Assembly (NCBI RefSeq): GCF_034008315.1 | Contig: NZ_CP125377.1 | Coordinates: 6,202,501-6,266,500, forward strand | Length of the DNA stretch: 64,000 nucleotides | Reading direction: 5' to 3' | From: Pseudomonas sp. P8_241 | Lineage (GTDB): Bacteria; Pseudomonadota; Gammaproteobacteria; Pseudomonadales; Pseudomonadaceae | Part shown: piece by piece, positions 1 to 8,771 of the stretch | How positions within the stretch are numbered: position 1 is the first letter of the stretch | Layout: every line of letters begins with the position of its first letter | Made by a program: the position numbers and the translations under genes | The notes under the pieces: model-generated | The model's input: the letters and a program-made list of their open reading frames with translations, nothing else | Databases searched by the model: none | What the model was told of the DNA's origin: nothing

Positions 1-1140
1 CACCGCCAGTTGATCGATGATGACCTTGCGCGGCTGACCAAAGCCCAGCACCGCCAAGGTATCGGCAATTTGCCGCAAGGGCGCCAGCAGGCTGTCGAGA
101 TCGGACGTGTGCTGGCGGTCGCTGCGCACGAACAGGTCAAGGCGTTCCTTGACCCGCACCAGTTCTTCACAGAGCGCGGCCAGCACCGAGCGCATGGCGT
201 CACGGTCAGGACCGGCCAGCCGTGCGCGTTCTTCATCGACCATCGCGCTGTCGGGTAGTGCGTCGTCCAGTGAGTAGCGTTCTTTCATGGTCAGCATCTG
301 CCCGGTGGGAAATTCGGCCTTGGCAATGTAAAAGAGCAAGCTTTTGAGCAACTCCGGCGGTGCCGGCTGATTGATGCCGCGCATACCCTGATCGAGCAGG
401 CGCTTGAGCTCCTTGTCGGCGTCCTTGAACAGACTGCGCAGGGCCGGGCTGTTGGCGATCACGCCGCCCCGCATGCCTTCGACCAGTGCCGAAGCCACCT
501 GCCACAACGGGCTCAAGGGGGCGTCGCCGGACAATCCTTCGAGGCGGGCGAAGACCTTGGCCAGGCAATCGAGGTTGCTCTCGCTGTCTTGCTCACGCAA
601 AAAACCCACCAGTGCCATCTGCAGCAGCTGCCGCAGCTTGCGCACCACACTGGGGAAATCCGCCGGCTCGAGCTGTGCCAGCACCTCAGCCGTCAGCGAC
701 GGCAAGTCAGGCAGCTGCGGACTGAACAGGCTGGTTTCCGACAACCGTTTTTCACCACGGGCGCTGCGCAGGTCGTTGATCAGCGGTAGCACTACCAGCG
801 GTAGATCGCGGCGCGCGCCTTGCACCCGATCCAGATAAATCGGCAGTTGCCCCAAAGCCTGCATCAACAGGTGCAATGCCTCGTCACGATGGCTGACGCG
901 ATTGTCCCGCAAGGCCAGGGCCAGTTGCTCCATCTCTTCGGCGAGCAAGGCCGCGCCGTAGAACTCGACCATCTGCAAACTGCCGTGAACCTGATGGATG
1001 CATGAAAGGCTTGCATCCAGCACGTGCGTCGCCTGCGGGTCATCGAGCACGGTTTCGATCGCGCGATGAGCCTGCTTCAGCGTTTCGGCAATCTCGCCTT
1101 TGACCCACTCGAGGGCCACATAGTCGTGCCGATCACCCAT
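1..1140 (-). CDS. chpA: ChpA, hybrid chemosensory histidine kinase, N-terminal 380 residues (cut by window start)
   Basis: The frame is open from an ATG at 1140 down to base 1, so only the N-terminal part of a very large protein is present. It begins MGDRHDYVALEWVKGEI, which I recognise as the start of ChpA, the CheA-like kinase of the type IV pilus chemosensory (Chp) system. This part is the helical region of the protein before and including the first histidine phosphotransfer modules; a QVHGSLQMVEF stretch near residue 50 resembles an Hpt-type helix. The CheA catalytic core and the receiver domain lie outside the window. It starts 37 bases after the pilJ stop, so it is co-transcribed with pilGHIJ. 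Family knowledge: ChpA phosphorylates PilG and PilH to control pilus extension, twitching and cAMP. Confidence 0.9.
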   Translation of the reverse strand, partial: MGDRHDYVALEWVKGEIAETLKQAHRAIETVLDDPQATHVLDASLSCIHQVHGSLQMVEFYGAALLAEEMEQLALALRDNRVSHRDEALHLLMQALGQLPIYLDRVQGARRDLPLVVLPLINDLRSARGEKRLSETSLFSPQLPDLPSLTAEVLAQLEPADFPSVVRKLRQLLQMALVGFLREQDSESNLDCLAKVFARLEGLSGDAPLSPLWQVASALVEGMRGGVIANSPALRSLFKDADKELKRLLDQGMRGINQPAPPELLKSLLFYIAKAEFPTGQMLTMKERYSLDDALPDSAMVDEERARLAGPDRDAMRSVLAALCEELVRVKERLDLFVRSDRQHTSDLDSLLAPLRQIADTLAVLGFGQPRKVIIDQLAV

Positions 1141-1177
1141 AACCACTCCAATCACAATTCAGTTACCCATGGGCGGT

Positions 1178-3238
1178 TCAAGCTTTGTCCACAACCTGCG
1201 CCTTGGCAGCGGGCAAGGTGAAACCGGACACCGACCGGCGTAACTGGCTGGCCATTTTCGCCAGGTTACCGATGCTCTCGGCGGTGGCGGAGGAACCAGA
1301 CGACGTTTGTGTAGTGATCTGCTGGATCACGTTCATCGTCAGGGAAATCTGCCCGGCCGAGGATGTCTGCTGCTGTGCCGCATTGGAAATGCTCTGGATC
1401 AGCGCCGCCAGGGTCTTGGAGACACCTTCGATTTCTTCAAGGGCCACCCCGGCATCCTGCGCCAGACGCGCGCCGCGCACCACCTCGGTAGTGGTCTGTT
1501 CCATGGAGATGACCGCTTCGTTGGTGTCGGTCTGGATCGCCCGCACCAGGGTTTCGATCTGCCGGGTTGCGGCCGATGAACGCTCGGCCAGGCGCTGCAC
1601 TTCATCGGCGACCACGGCAAAACCGCGCCCCGCATCACCCGCCATGGAAGCCTGAATAGCGGCATTAAGCGCAAGTATGTTGGTTTGATCGGCGATGTCA
1701 TCGATCAGGCTGACAATGTCGCCGATTTCCTGTGAGGACTCACCCAGTCGCTTGATCCGCTTGGCCGTGTCCTGGATCTGTTCACGAATGTTATCCATGC
1801 CGTGGATGGTGTTGTGCACCACCTCGTTACCCTTGTTGGCGATTTCCACGGAGCGCTCCGCCACCGCCGAGGATTCAGCGGCGTTGGCCGACACCTGGTC
1901 GATGGATTCGGCCATGTCGTTGATCGCCGTGGACGCTTCGGAAATCTGCTGGGCCTGATGCTCCGAGGCCTGGGCCAGGTGCATGGCGGTGGCCTGGGTT
2001 TCCTGCACAGCGGCGGCGACCTGGCCGGCCGTGAGATTGATGGTCGCCACCAGGTCGCGCAACTGGTCCACCGAATAGTTGATCGAGTCGGCGATGGTGC
2101 CTGTGAAGTCTTCCGTCACCGAGGCTGTCACCGTCAGGTCGCCGTCGGCGAGATCTTCGATTTCATCGAGCAGGCGCATGATCGCGTTCTGGTTGCGCTC
2201 GTTTTTTTCAGCGGTTTCGCGCAGTTGGCGATTGGTTTCACGAACCATCACCAGACCGATGAGGATGATCGACATCAATGCCGCCAGGCCCAGGACATAA
2301 CCGCCGATGGTGTCGGTGTCGCGTCCGCCGGCAAGGTTTTCGAAACGGTTGGCCAATTGCGAGGCTTCGTCGAGCAGGGTTTGTGACAGACCGAAAATAT
2401 TGGTTGCCGCCTCTCGGACCTTGAACAGCTCCGGCGAGGTTTCGAGGATTTCATCCACCGAGCCCGAGACGAATTCGAAGAGTTCGGAAATCTCCAGGAG
2501 CCGCGCACGGGCATCGCGGTCTTCCACCTGGCTGACCTTGAGCGCCGGATCACCTTGAAGCATGCCGTTGAGCACTTTGCCGAACTGCGCGGCGTCGCGG
2601 CCGAAGACGTCCGCGGCCTGTTGCGAGCTTTCGTCGCCGGACAACACGGTGTTCACCGCGCCGAGAATCCGCTCGGCCAGTAACGACTGACGCTGGGCCA
2701 GCGCCACCTGCGTGGCGGGTGCTCCACGCTGCAGGAGTGTCTCGACGACTTTTTCGTACTCGACCTGCAATTGCGGCACGGTTTCGGCCAGGGTCGCTGC
2801 GACTTGATGCAGAGACAGCACGGTCTGTTCGCTGGAAAGAATCGCGTCGGTGTTTTTCAGCAGCCGATCCCAGTCCTGCTGCACGGTTCGCATTTCCGGG
2901 CGTACGACGGACGGTGCCGCAGGCAAGCCGGTGGACGGATCGCCCTTCTTCAGATAACCCCAGCGCTGGGCGAAATCGTTGCGCGCGTCGCTGAGCAGCT
3001 TGAATGCCGCAGCCTTGCCAGCGGCAGCCTCGGTGGCATTCTTGGCGATACGCTGGGACAACACGCGCAGCTCGCCCGCATGACCGATGTACTGTTTATC
3101 GTAGGTGGCCTGGGTATTGAGGTAAGCGAAGTTGGCGAACAGCAGCATGATGAAGATGATCAGCGCGATGAACAGCACGATAATCTGCGACCGGCTGCGC
3201 GACCCTTCCATTGGTTTGCCTGCTTTTGCTTTTGTCAT
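1178..3238 (-). CDS. pilJ: PilJ, methyl-accepting chemotaxis protein of the type IV pilus Chp system
   Basis: A 686-residue transmembrane chemoreceptor. Start taken at MTKAKAGKP (3238); an upstream in-frame ATG at 3262 would add eight residues without family support. There is one membrane segment near residues 20-45, a long helical periplasmic part with two PilJ-type repeats, a second membrane segment near 315-335, a HAMP region, and a C-terminal MCP signalling domain with the hairpin-tip core ([20 protein letters not shown]). The length matches P. aeruginosa PilJ (about 680). It would feed signals through the CheW-like PilI to ChpA. It lies between pilI and chpA; pilK, the CheR methyltransferase normally found between pilJ and chpA in P. 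aeruginosa, is absent here. Confidence 0.95.
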   Translation of the reverse strand: MTKAKAGKPMEGSRSRSQIIVLFIALIIFIMLLFANFAYLNTQATYDKQYIGHAGELRVLSQRIAKNATEAAAGKAAAFKLLSDARNDFAQRWGYLKKGDPSTGLPAAPSVVRPEMRTVQQDWDRLLKNTDAILSSEQTVLSLHQVAATLAETVPQLQVEYEKVVETLLQRGAPATQVALAQRQSLLAERILGAVNTVLSGDESSQQAADVFGRDAAQFGKVLNGMLQGDPALKVSQVEDRDARARLLEISELFEFVSGSVDEILETSPELFKVREAATNIFGLSQTLLDEASQLANRFENLAGGRDTDTIGGYVLGLAALMSIILIGLVMVRETNRQLRETAEKNERNQNAIMRLLDEIEDLADGDLTVTASVTEDFTGTIADSINYSVDQLRDLVATINLTAGQVAAAVQETQATAMHLAQASEHQAQQISEASTAINDMAESIDQVSANAAESSAVAERSVEIANKGNEVVHNTIHGMDNIREQIQDTAKRIKRLGESSQEIGDIVSLIDDIADQTNILALNAAIQASMAGDAGRGFAVVADEVQRLAERSSAATRQIETLVRAIQTDTNEAVISMEQTTTEVVRGARLAQDAGVALEEIEGVSKTLAALIQSISNAAQQQTSSAGQISLTMNVIQQITTQTSSGSSATAESIGNLAKMASQLRRSVSGFTLPAAKAQVVDKA

Positions 3239-3298
3239 CGGTACTCGCCTGTTAACCCACACTTGCGCAGCTTGCCGAAATCCCTGTAGGGGTCGCAG

Positions 3299-3838
3299 CT
3301 ACAACGCGACGTTCATGAATCCCTGGGACCGCGCCAACGCAAACGGGCTGAACACCTGCCAGCATTGCTCACGCTGGAAACGTCCTTTGACAAACGTCGA
3401 CATCGGCCCTTGCAAATCATCCGCCGAAACCGGCTCCAGGCTGTCCTGGGCGAAGTGCTGGAGGCCGAAGACTTCATCGACCATCAGCCCGGCAAACACG
3501 TCGTCATGCTCCACCACCAACACCCGACGCTGCCCGCGCATTGCCGACACCTCGTGCCCGAAGAAGCCGCCCAGATCCATGATCGGCAGCAAACGTCCAC
3601 GCAAATTGGCAACACCCTTGACCCAGGGTTTGACGCCCGGCACTTGAGTGACACGCGGTTCGTGCAACACCTCGCTGACTTCACTCATGGGCGCCACGTA
3701 CCAGTGCTCGTCCAGGCGAAAACCGACGCCGCTCCAGCTGTCCCGTCGCGTCGGTTGGGACGGCAAGTCTGCCGCCAGTAAACGACAGCGTCGGTCGATC
3801 TGCAGCAGCAGTTCGAAAGCCGTCAGCGATCCGTTCAT
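3299..3838 (-). CDS. pilI: PilI, CheW-like adaptor
   Basis: This 179-residue protein carries a single CheW-type domain (about residues 35-170), with the typical pattern VPGVKPWVKGVANLRGRLLP followed by a hydrophobic strand around LVVEHDDVFAGLMVDEV. Its size equals that of P. aeruginosa PilI. In the Chp pathway it couples the receptor PilJ to the kinase ChpA at the cell pole. It lies between pilH (10 bases upstream) and pilJ in a tight minus-strand operon. A second CheW-like gene, chpC, would be expected downstream of chpA outside the window. Confidence 0.93.
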   Translation of the reverse strand: MNGSLTAFELLLQIDRRCRLLAADLPSQPTRRDSWSGVGFRLDEHWYVAPMSEVSEVLHEPRVTQVPGVKPWVKGVANLRGRLLPIMDLGGFFGHEVSAMRGQRRVLVVEHDDVFAGLMVDEVFGLQHFAQDSLEPVSADDLQGPMSTFVKGRFQREQCWQVFSPFALARSQGFMNVAL

Positions 3839-3848
3839 GGGCGCCCGA

Positions 3849-4214
3849 TCAACCGGCCAGCACGTTGTTCAGGGTCTTGATCAGGGTTTCTTCATCGACC
3901 GGCTTGGTCAGGTAATCCTTGGCCCCCTGGCGTGTACCCCAGACTTTGTCGGTTTCCTGATCCTTGGTGGTGATGATGATCACCGGGATGTGCCCGGTGT
4001 CCGGGTCTTTGGTCAGCTGACGGGTCGCCTGAAAACCATTGAGGCCGGGCATGACGATGTCCATCAGGACCGCGTCGGGTTTTTCCTGACGTGCCAGAGC
4101 GACGCCGTCGGCACCGTTTTCCGCTTTCAACACTTCATGACCGTGCTTTTCCAGCATGCCGGTCAGTTTGTACATTTCGGTCGGCGAATCATCGACGATC
4201 AGAATACGTGCCAT
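3849..4214 (-). CDS. pilH: PilH, single-domain CheY-like response regulator
   Basis: This is a 121-residue stand-alone receiver domain. The start is taken at MARILIVDDSP (4214), which gives the P. aeruginosa PilH length; an in-frame ATG at 4268 would add 18 residues without family support. Visible receiver landmarks are the acidic pair DD at residues 8-9, the phospho-acceptor aspartate in DAVLMDIVMPG, the Thr of IITTKD and the conserved Lys of YLTKPVDEE. PilH is one of the two phosphorylation targets of ChpA. It acts in pilus retraction control and as a sink for phosphoryl groups. It is the second gene of the pil operon, 60 bases after pilG. Confidence 0.94.
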   Translation of the reverse strand: MARILIVDDSPTEMYKLTGMLEKHGHEVLKAENGADGVALARQEKPDAVLMDIVMPGLNGFQATRQLTKDPDTGHIPVIIITTKDQETDKVWGTRQGAKDYLTKPVDEETLIKTLNNVLAG

Positions 4215-4274
4215 GGTCTTCCCCATTTTGGTCGACGCCGGACCCGTTGGCCGAGCATCACTGTGCATGTCCTA

Positions 4275-4676
4275 CTACGGCAATATGGCGGCGAACCCAG
4301 GCACGTGGGCCTGGATCGCATCAAGCAATTCTTCCTTGCTGAATGGCTTGGTCAAAAACTGATCGGAGCCGACGATGCGCCCCTTGGCCTTGTCGAACAG
4401 CCCGTCCTTGGACGACAACATAATCACAGGCGTGGACTTGAACGCGCTGTTGTTCTTGATCAGGGCGCAAGTCTGGTAGCCATCCAGGCGCGGCATCATG
4501 ATGTCGACAAAGATGATGCCGGGGTGGTTATCGACAATCTTGGCCAGGGCATCGAAACCGTCGATGGCCGTGATGACCTCACAACCCACATTCTTGAGCA
4601 GCGTTTCGGCGGTGCGACGAATCGTCTTCGAATCGTCGATCACCATGACCTTCAAGGCGTTGGGTTGCTGTTCCAT
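4275..4676 (-). CDS. pilG: PilG, single-domain CheY-like response regulator
   Basis: This 133-residue receiver protein starts at MEQQPNALKVMVIDDS (4676). The in-frame ATG further upstream at 4766 has no family support. Receiver features seen are VIDDSKTIRRT, the phospho-acceptor in IIFVDIMMPRLDG, and the switch residues in MLSSKDG and FLTKPFSKEE. PilG is the ChpA target that promotes pilus extension and, in P. aeruginosa, adenylate cyclase CyaB activity. It is the first gene of the minus-strand pilGHIJ-chpA operon and is divergent from gshB, so the operon promoter should lie in 4677-4890. Confidence 0.94.
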   Translation of the reverse strand: MEQQPNALKVMVIDDSKTIRRTAETLLKNVGCEVITAIDGFDALAKIVDNHPGIIFVDIMMPRLDGYQTCALIKNNSAFKSTPVIMLSSKDGLFDKAKGRIVGSDQFLTKPFSKEELLDAIQAHVPGFAAILP

Positions 4677-4893
4677 AAAATGCTCTACCGTCGCCTTTGC
4701 GAAACAAATTGTCCGTTTGCCGGCTAACGCGGCTCGAAACCCTTGATACTCAAGGGCCAGTACCACTCGGCAGTCTTTTTAGCACAGTCTCCAGTGCCAA
4801 TCTATCGGCCGACCCTCAAGGTGGTTTTTCCTTGACCGGGAACACACTCAGCGCCACTCTGACGCCACTTTTATACGGCACTGCTTCTATTAA

Positions 4894-4995
4894 CTGTAGG
4901 AGCGAGCATGCTCGCGATGGACGTCAACGATGACGCGCGAAACCTGACACCCCGCGGGGTTCTTGAGTTCATCGCGAGCATGCTCGCTCCTACAG
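4894..4995. repeat. REPIN (type A arms, conserved interior)
   Basis: Two inverted arms (CTGTAGGAGCGAGC at the left, its complement at the right) enclose an interior that reads GTCAACGATGACG...CCTGACACCCCGC. The same interior occurs at 42677-42778, 46222-46323 and 46892-46993, so this is a defined ~100-bp mobile REPIN and not just two neighbouring REPs. It lies between pilG and gshB. Confidence 0.9.
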
Positions 4996-5035
4996 AAAAG
5001 CGGTTCTCGCTCCCCCAAATTTCGAGGAAAACCCA

Positions 5036-5989
5036 ATGAGCGTTCGCGTCGGGATTGTCATGGACCCTATCGCCAGCATCTCCTATAAAAAGGATAGCTC
5101 GCTGGCCATGCTGCTGGCCGCGCAGAAGCGTGGCTGGGAACTGTTCTATATGGAGCAGCGCGACCTGTACCAGGGCGAAGGCCAGGCCCGGGCGCGTATG
5201 CGTCCGTTGCAGGTGTTCGCCAATCCGGAAAAATGGTTCGAACTGGGCACCGAAAGCGACGCGCTGCTGAGCGATCTGGACGTGATCCTGATGCGTAAGG
5301 ATCCGCCGTTCGACATGGAGTTCGTTTACTCTACCTACTTGCTGGAGCAGGCCGAGCGCGCCGGCGTGCTGGTCGTCAACAAGCCGCAAAGCCTGCGTGA
5401 CTGCAACGAGAAGCTGTTTGCCACGCTGTTCCCGCAATGCACGCCGCCGACCGTGGTCAGCCGCCGTGCCGATGTGCTGCGTGAATTCGCCGCCAAACAC
5501 GGCGATGTGATCCTCAAGCCGCTGGACGGCATGGGCGGCACGTCGATCTTCCGTCATCGCGCCGGCGACCCGAACCTTTCGGTGATCCTCGAAACCCTGA
5601 CCGCCCTCGGCGCCCAGCAAATCATGGGCCAGGCCTACCTGCCGGCGATCAAGGACGGCGACAAACGCATCCTGATGATCGACGGCGAGCCGGTGGATTA
5701 CTGCCTGGCGCGAATTCCCGCGGCAGGCGAAACCCGTGGCAACCTGGCCGCCGGAGGCCGTGGCGAAGCGCGCCCGCTGACCGACAAGGATCGCTGGATC
5801 GCCGCGCAAGTTGGCCCGACGCTGCGTGAAAAAGGCCTGCTGTTCGTTGGCCTGGACGTGATCGGCGAGCACCTGACCGAGATCAACGTCACCAGCCCGA
5901 CCTGCATTCGCGAGATTGATAACGCGTTTGGCACCGACATCGGCGGCATGCTGATGGATGCCATCGATCAGAAGCTCAAAGCGCGTTGA
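5036..5989 (+). CDS. gshB: GshB, glutathione synthetase
   Basis: GshB ligates gamma-glutamylcysteine and glycine using ATP, the last step of glutathione synthesis in the cytosol. The 317-residue length is typical. The N-terminus MSVRVGIVMDPIASI and the ATP-grasp elements ILKPLDGMGGTSIF (near 160), KDGDKRILMIDGEPV (near 210) and EINVTSPTCIREID (near 285) are diagnostic. A good Shine-Dalgarno (GAGGAAA) sits just upstream of the ATG. It is divergent from pilG across a REPIN and is followed by the tonB3-like gene, the order known from P. aeruginosa. Confidence 0.97.
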   Translation: MSVRVGIVMDPIASISYKKDSSLAMLLAAQKRGWELFYMEQRDLYQGEGQARARMRPLQVFANPEKWFELGTESDALLSDLDVILMRKDPPFDMEFVYSTYLLEQAERAGVLVVNKPQSLRDCNEKLFATLFPQCTPPTVVSRRADVLREFAAKHGDVILKPLDGMGGTSIFRHRAGDPNLSVILETLTALGAQQIMGQAYLPAIKDGDKRILMIDGEPVDYCLARIPAAGETRGNLAAGGRGEARPLTDKDRWIAAQVGPTLREKGLLFVGLDVIGEHLTEINVTSPTCIREIDNAFGTDIGGMLMDAIDQKLKAR

Positions 5990-6066
5990 TATAGAACAGC
6001 CGATGAAGAACCAACATTGCGTTATCATGCCCGGCCTGTGAAAAACGCGATGCTGGTTTCCTTGTC

Positions 6067-6966
6067 ATGACACTCCCGTCCGATCTGCCTGCAGAACTCG
6101 CCCACCGTGGCGTGCGCCCGGCCGATCGCCTCGGTTTTACCCTGTTCCTCGCGGCGCTGATCCACTTGGCGCTGTTGCTGGGCGTCGGGTTTGCAGTGGT
6201 CGAGCCCAGGCAGATCAGCAAAACCCTGGAAATCACCCTCGCGACCTTCAAGAGCGAAAAGAAGCCCGAGAAAGCCGATTTCCTCGCCCAGGAAAATCAG
6301 CAAGGCAGCGGCACCCTGGATAAAAAGGCAATTCCCAAGACCACCGAGGTCGCACCCTTCCAGGACAACAAGGTGCAGAAGGTCACGCCACCACCGGCCG
6401 CCAAGCCTGAAGTGCAGCAAGCGCCGCCAAAGGCTGCCGTGACCACCGTCGCGCCAAAACCGAAAAAAGCCCCGGCCAAGACCGAAGAGCCCAAGACTGA
6501 AGCCAAGCCCGTGGTCCAGGCGCCGACGTTCGACAGCGAGCAGCTGTCCAGCGACATCGCCAGCCTTGAAGCGGAACTGGCCAAAGAACAGCAGCTTTAC
6601 GCCAAGCGCCCGCGCATCCACCGCCTGAGCGCCGCCTCGACCATGCGCGACAAAGGCGCCTGGTACAAAGACGAGTGGCGCAAGAAAGTCGAGCGCATCG
6701 GCAACCTCAACTATCCCGATGAGGCACGGCGCAAGCAGATCTATGGCAACCTGCGCCTGATGGTGTCGATCAACCGCGATGGCTCGTTGTATGAAGTGCT
6801 GGTGCTGGAGTCCTCCGGGCAACCGCTGCTGGATCAGGCAGCGCAGCGCATTGTGCGACTGGCAGCGCCTTTTGCACCGTTTACCGGCGATTTGTCGGAC
6901 ATCGATCGCCTGGAAATCATCCGCACCTGGAAGTTTGCCCGCGGCGATCGACTGTCCAGCAACTGA
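6067..6966 (+). CDS. tonB3: TonB-family energy transducer (TonB3-like)
   Basis: This 299-residue protein has a short cytosolic N-terminus, one membrane anchor (about residues 20-43, FTLFLAALIHLALLLGVGFA), a long Lys/Pro/Ala-rich periplasmic spacer (about 65-155), a short helix, and a C-terminal TonB domain (about 210-295) with the NLNYPDEARRKQIYG motif. It would couple the proton gradient to outer-membrane partners through ExbB/ExbD. The position next to gshB and the pil genes corresponds to P. aeruginosa tonB3, which is reported to be needed for twitching and pilus assembly; that role here is inferred from synteny. No exbBD genes are nearby. Confidence 0.85.
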   Translation: MTLPSDLPAELAHRGVRPADRLGFTLFLAALIHLALLLGVGFAVVEPRQISKTLEITLATFKSEKKPEKADFLAQENQQGSGTLDKKAIPKTTEVAPFQDNKVQKVTPPPAAKPEVQQAPPKAAVTTVAPKPKKAPAKTEEPKTEAKPVVQAPTFDSEQLSSDIASLEAELAKEQQLYAKRPRIHRLSAASTMRDKGAWYKDEWRKKVERIGNLNYPDEARRKQIYGNLRLMVSINRDGSLYEVLVLESSGQPLLDQAAQRIVRLAAPFAPFTGDLSDIDRLEIIRTWKFARGDRLSSN

Positions 6967-6977
6967 CGGGCCTATGA

Positions 6978-7047
6978 CCTGTAGGAGCCGGCTTGCTGGC
7001 GATGGCGTCCTTGAAATCGCATTCGCCAGCAAGCCGGCTCCTGCAGG
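6978..7047. repeat. REP doublet, type B arms
   Basis: Inverted arms CCTGTAGGAGCCGGCTTGC and GCAAGCCGGCTCCTGCAGG enclose about 30 bases, between tonB3 and algH. Confidence 0.85.
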
Positions 7048-7148
7048 ACCGCGTTACACCCGTTTGACCGTGCGAACCAGCGACCAATCTCAAGCAAACA
7101 TCACTCCCCAGCTTGTCAGTTTGCCCCTCGAACGCCACACTAGCGCTC

Positions 7149-7721
7149 ATGAAAAACGTCAGCCCCAGCTACCTCAAGCATCAATTCCTGATCGCCATGC
7201 CACACATGGCCGACCCGAACTTTGCGCACACCTTGACCTACATCGTCGAGCACACGGCCAATGGAGCCATGGGGCTGGTGGTCAACCGTCCGCAAGAACT
7301 GAGTCTGGCCGATATCCTTGAGCAACTGCGCCCGGATATCGAACCTCCAGCACTCTGCCAGCATGTGCCGATCTTCATCGGTGGACCGGTTCAAACTGAC
7401 CGTGGCTTCGTCTTGCACCCGAAAGGTCAGAGCTTCCAGGCAACCGTTGATCTGGAAGACGAATTGTCCCTATCGACCTCCCAGGATGTGCTGTTCGCCA
7501 TCGCTGACGGCGTGGGCCCGGCAAAAAGCCTGATCGCCCTCGGTTACGCCGGGTGGGAAGCCGGGCAGCTGGAGGTCGAGCTGGCGCAGAACGCTTGGCT
7601 CAATTGCCCGTTTGACCCCGACATCCTGTTCAACACCAGCAGCGAGTTGCGCCTGGAAGCGGCGGCCAAACACCTGGGCGTCAATCTCAACCTGCTCACC
7701 AGCCAGGCGGGGCACGCCTGA
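7149..7721 (+). CDS. algH: AlgH / YqgE family protein (UPF0301)
   Basis: The product has 190 residues. The start is chosen at MKNVSPSYLKHQFLIAMPHM (7149) because this is where family members begin; an in-frame alternative at 7113 adds only 12 unlikely residues. Family landmarks are MPHMADPNFAHTLTYI, NGAMGLVVNRP and PIFIGGPVQTDRGFVLH. The family is a small compact cytosolic fold whose biochemical role is not settled; the name AlgH comes from an alginate link in P. aeruginosa. Its stop codon overlaps the ruvX start by one base, so the two genes are translationally linked. Confidence 0.93.
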   Translation: MKNVSPSYLKHQFLIAMPHMADPNFAHTLTYIVEHTANGAMGLVVNRPQELSLADILEQLRPDIEPPALCQHVPIFIGGPVQTDRGFVLHPKGQSFQATVDLEDELSLSTSQDVLFAIADGVGPAKSLIALGYAGWEAGQLEVELAQNAWLNCPFDPDILFNTSSELRLEAAAKHLGVNLNLLTSQAGHA

Positions 7722-8158
7722 TGGCCCTGAAGCTGATTCTGGGTTTTGACTACGGCACCAAACAGATCGGCGTTGCGGTCGGCCAGGTGATCACCGGCCA
7801 GGCCCGCGAGCTGTGCACCCTCAAAGCACAGAACGGCATCCCCGACTGGAACCAGGTCGAAGCCCTCATTAAAGAGTGGAAACCTGACGCCGTGGTGGTC
7901 GGCCTGCCCCTGAACATGGACGGCACGCCGAGCGACATGTGCCTGCGAGCGGAAAAATTCGCCCGTCGCCTGAACGGCCGTTTCAACCTGCCCTTCTACA
8001 CCCACGATGAACGCCTGACGACCTTTGAAGCCAAAGGTGAGCGCCGCGATCGCGGCGGACAAAAGGGCAGCTACCGCGACAACCCGGTCGATGCCATCGC
8101 CGCGGCCCTGCTGCTGCAAGGCTGGCTCGACGAAAACACTGCATTGTTCGAATCCTGA
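7721..8158 (+). CDS. ruvX: RuvX / YqgF, RNase H-like putative Holliday junction resolvase
   Basis: This 145-residue protein has the RNase H-fold nuclease motif LGFDYGTKQIGVAVG with the first catalytic Asp near residue 9, VVVGLPLNMDGT in the middle, the HDERLTTFEA segment and a C-terminal NPVDAIAAALLLQ aspartate. In other bacteria YqgF takes part in 16S rRNA 5'-end processing as well as being proposed as a resolvase. The ATG overlaps the algH stop (TGATG arrangement). The gene pair algH-ruvX directly upstream of pyrR is the usual Pseudomonas order. Confidence 0.95.
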   Translation: MALKLILGFDYGTKQIGVAVGQVITGQARELCTLKAQNGIPDWNQVEALIKEWKPDAVVVGLPLNMDGTPSDMCLRAEKFARRLNGRFNLPFYTHDERLTTFEAKGERRDRGGQKGSYRDNPVDAIAAALLLQGWLDENTALFES

Positions 8159-8189
8159 CGAGTCGTTAATACGCCTCCCTTAGCTACAA

Positions 8190-8223
8190 CCCGAGCCTGC
8201 CGTTGAAGCAGCACCGGCTCGGG
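8190..8223 (+). promoter_or_regulatory. Hairpin in the ruvX-pyrR gap
   Basis: CCCGAGCC (8190-8197) and GGCTCGGG (8216-8223) form a perfect 8-bp stem with an 18-base loop. The stem ends six bases before the AAGGAG ribosome binding site of pyrR (8229-8234). There is no U run, so it is not a classical intrinsic terminator. It could be a leader structure or a processing site. Confidence 0.45.
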
Positions 8224-8240
8224 CCCAAGAAGGAGCAACC

Positions 8241-8744
8241 ATGAGCCTGCCCAATCCCGCCGAACTGATCAGCCAGATGGCCACGCGCCTCAAGGCCCAC
8301 CTGGAACACCGTGGCATCAGCGAGCCGCGTTTCATCGGCATTCGTACCGGCGGCGTCTGGGTCGCCCAGGCCTTGCTCAAGGAATTGGGCAACGACGAGC
8401 CTCTCGGCACCCTGGATGTTTCCTTCTATCGCGATGACTTCAGCCAGAACGGCCTGCATCCGCAGGTGCGCCCTTCGGCGCTGCCGTTCGAGATCGAAGG
8501 CCAGCACCTGGTGCTGATCGACGACGTGCTGATGAGCGGCCGGACCATCCGCGCCGCCATGAACGAACTGTTCGACTACGGCCGCCCGGCCAGCGTGACG
8601 CTGGTCTGCCTGCTGGACCTGGATGCCGGCGAACTGCCGATCCGCCCGAACGTGGTCGGCGCGACCCTGTCGCTGGCCGCCCACGAGCGCGTGAAGCTGT
8701 CCGGTCCGGAGCTTGCGCTCGAACTGCAAGACCTCGCCCTTTAA
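8241..8744 (+). CDS. pyrR: PyrR, bifunctional pyr regulator / uracil phosphoribosyltransferase
   Basis: A 167-residue type I phosphoribosyltransferase with the PRPP-binding loop [16 protein letters not shown] (about residues 92-107) and the flexible-loop region [11 protein letters not shown]. In Bacillus PyrR binds pyr mRNA to cause attenuation. In pseudomonads the gene heads the pyrR-pyrB-pyrC' operon, and its regulatory mode is less clear. The start is firm: AAGGAG lies seven bases before the ATG. The pyrB start follows 27 bases after the pyrR stop. Confidence 0.96.
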   Translation: MSLPNPAELISQMATRLKAHLEHRGISEPRFIGIRTGGVWVAQALLKELGNDEPLGTLDVSFYRDDFSQNGLHPQVRPSALPFEIEGQHLVLIDDVLMSGRTIRAAMNELFDYGRPASVTLVCLLDLDAGELPIRPNVVGATLSLAAHERVKLSGPELALELQDLAL

Positions 8745-8771
8745 TTCGCCCTATTGAGAGTCCCCCTCGCG

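Noticed and set aside
4871..6028. A 385-codon minus-strand frame opposite gshB
   Set aside because: It is a shadow frame made of low-complexity His/Gln/Arg sequence. gshB is certain.
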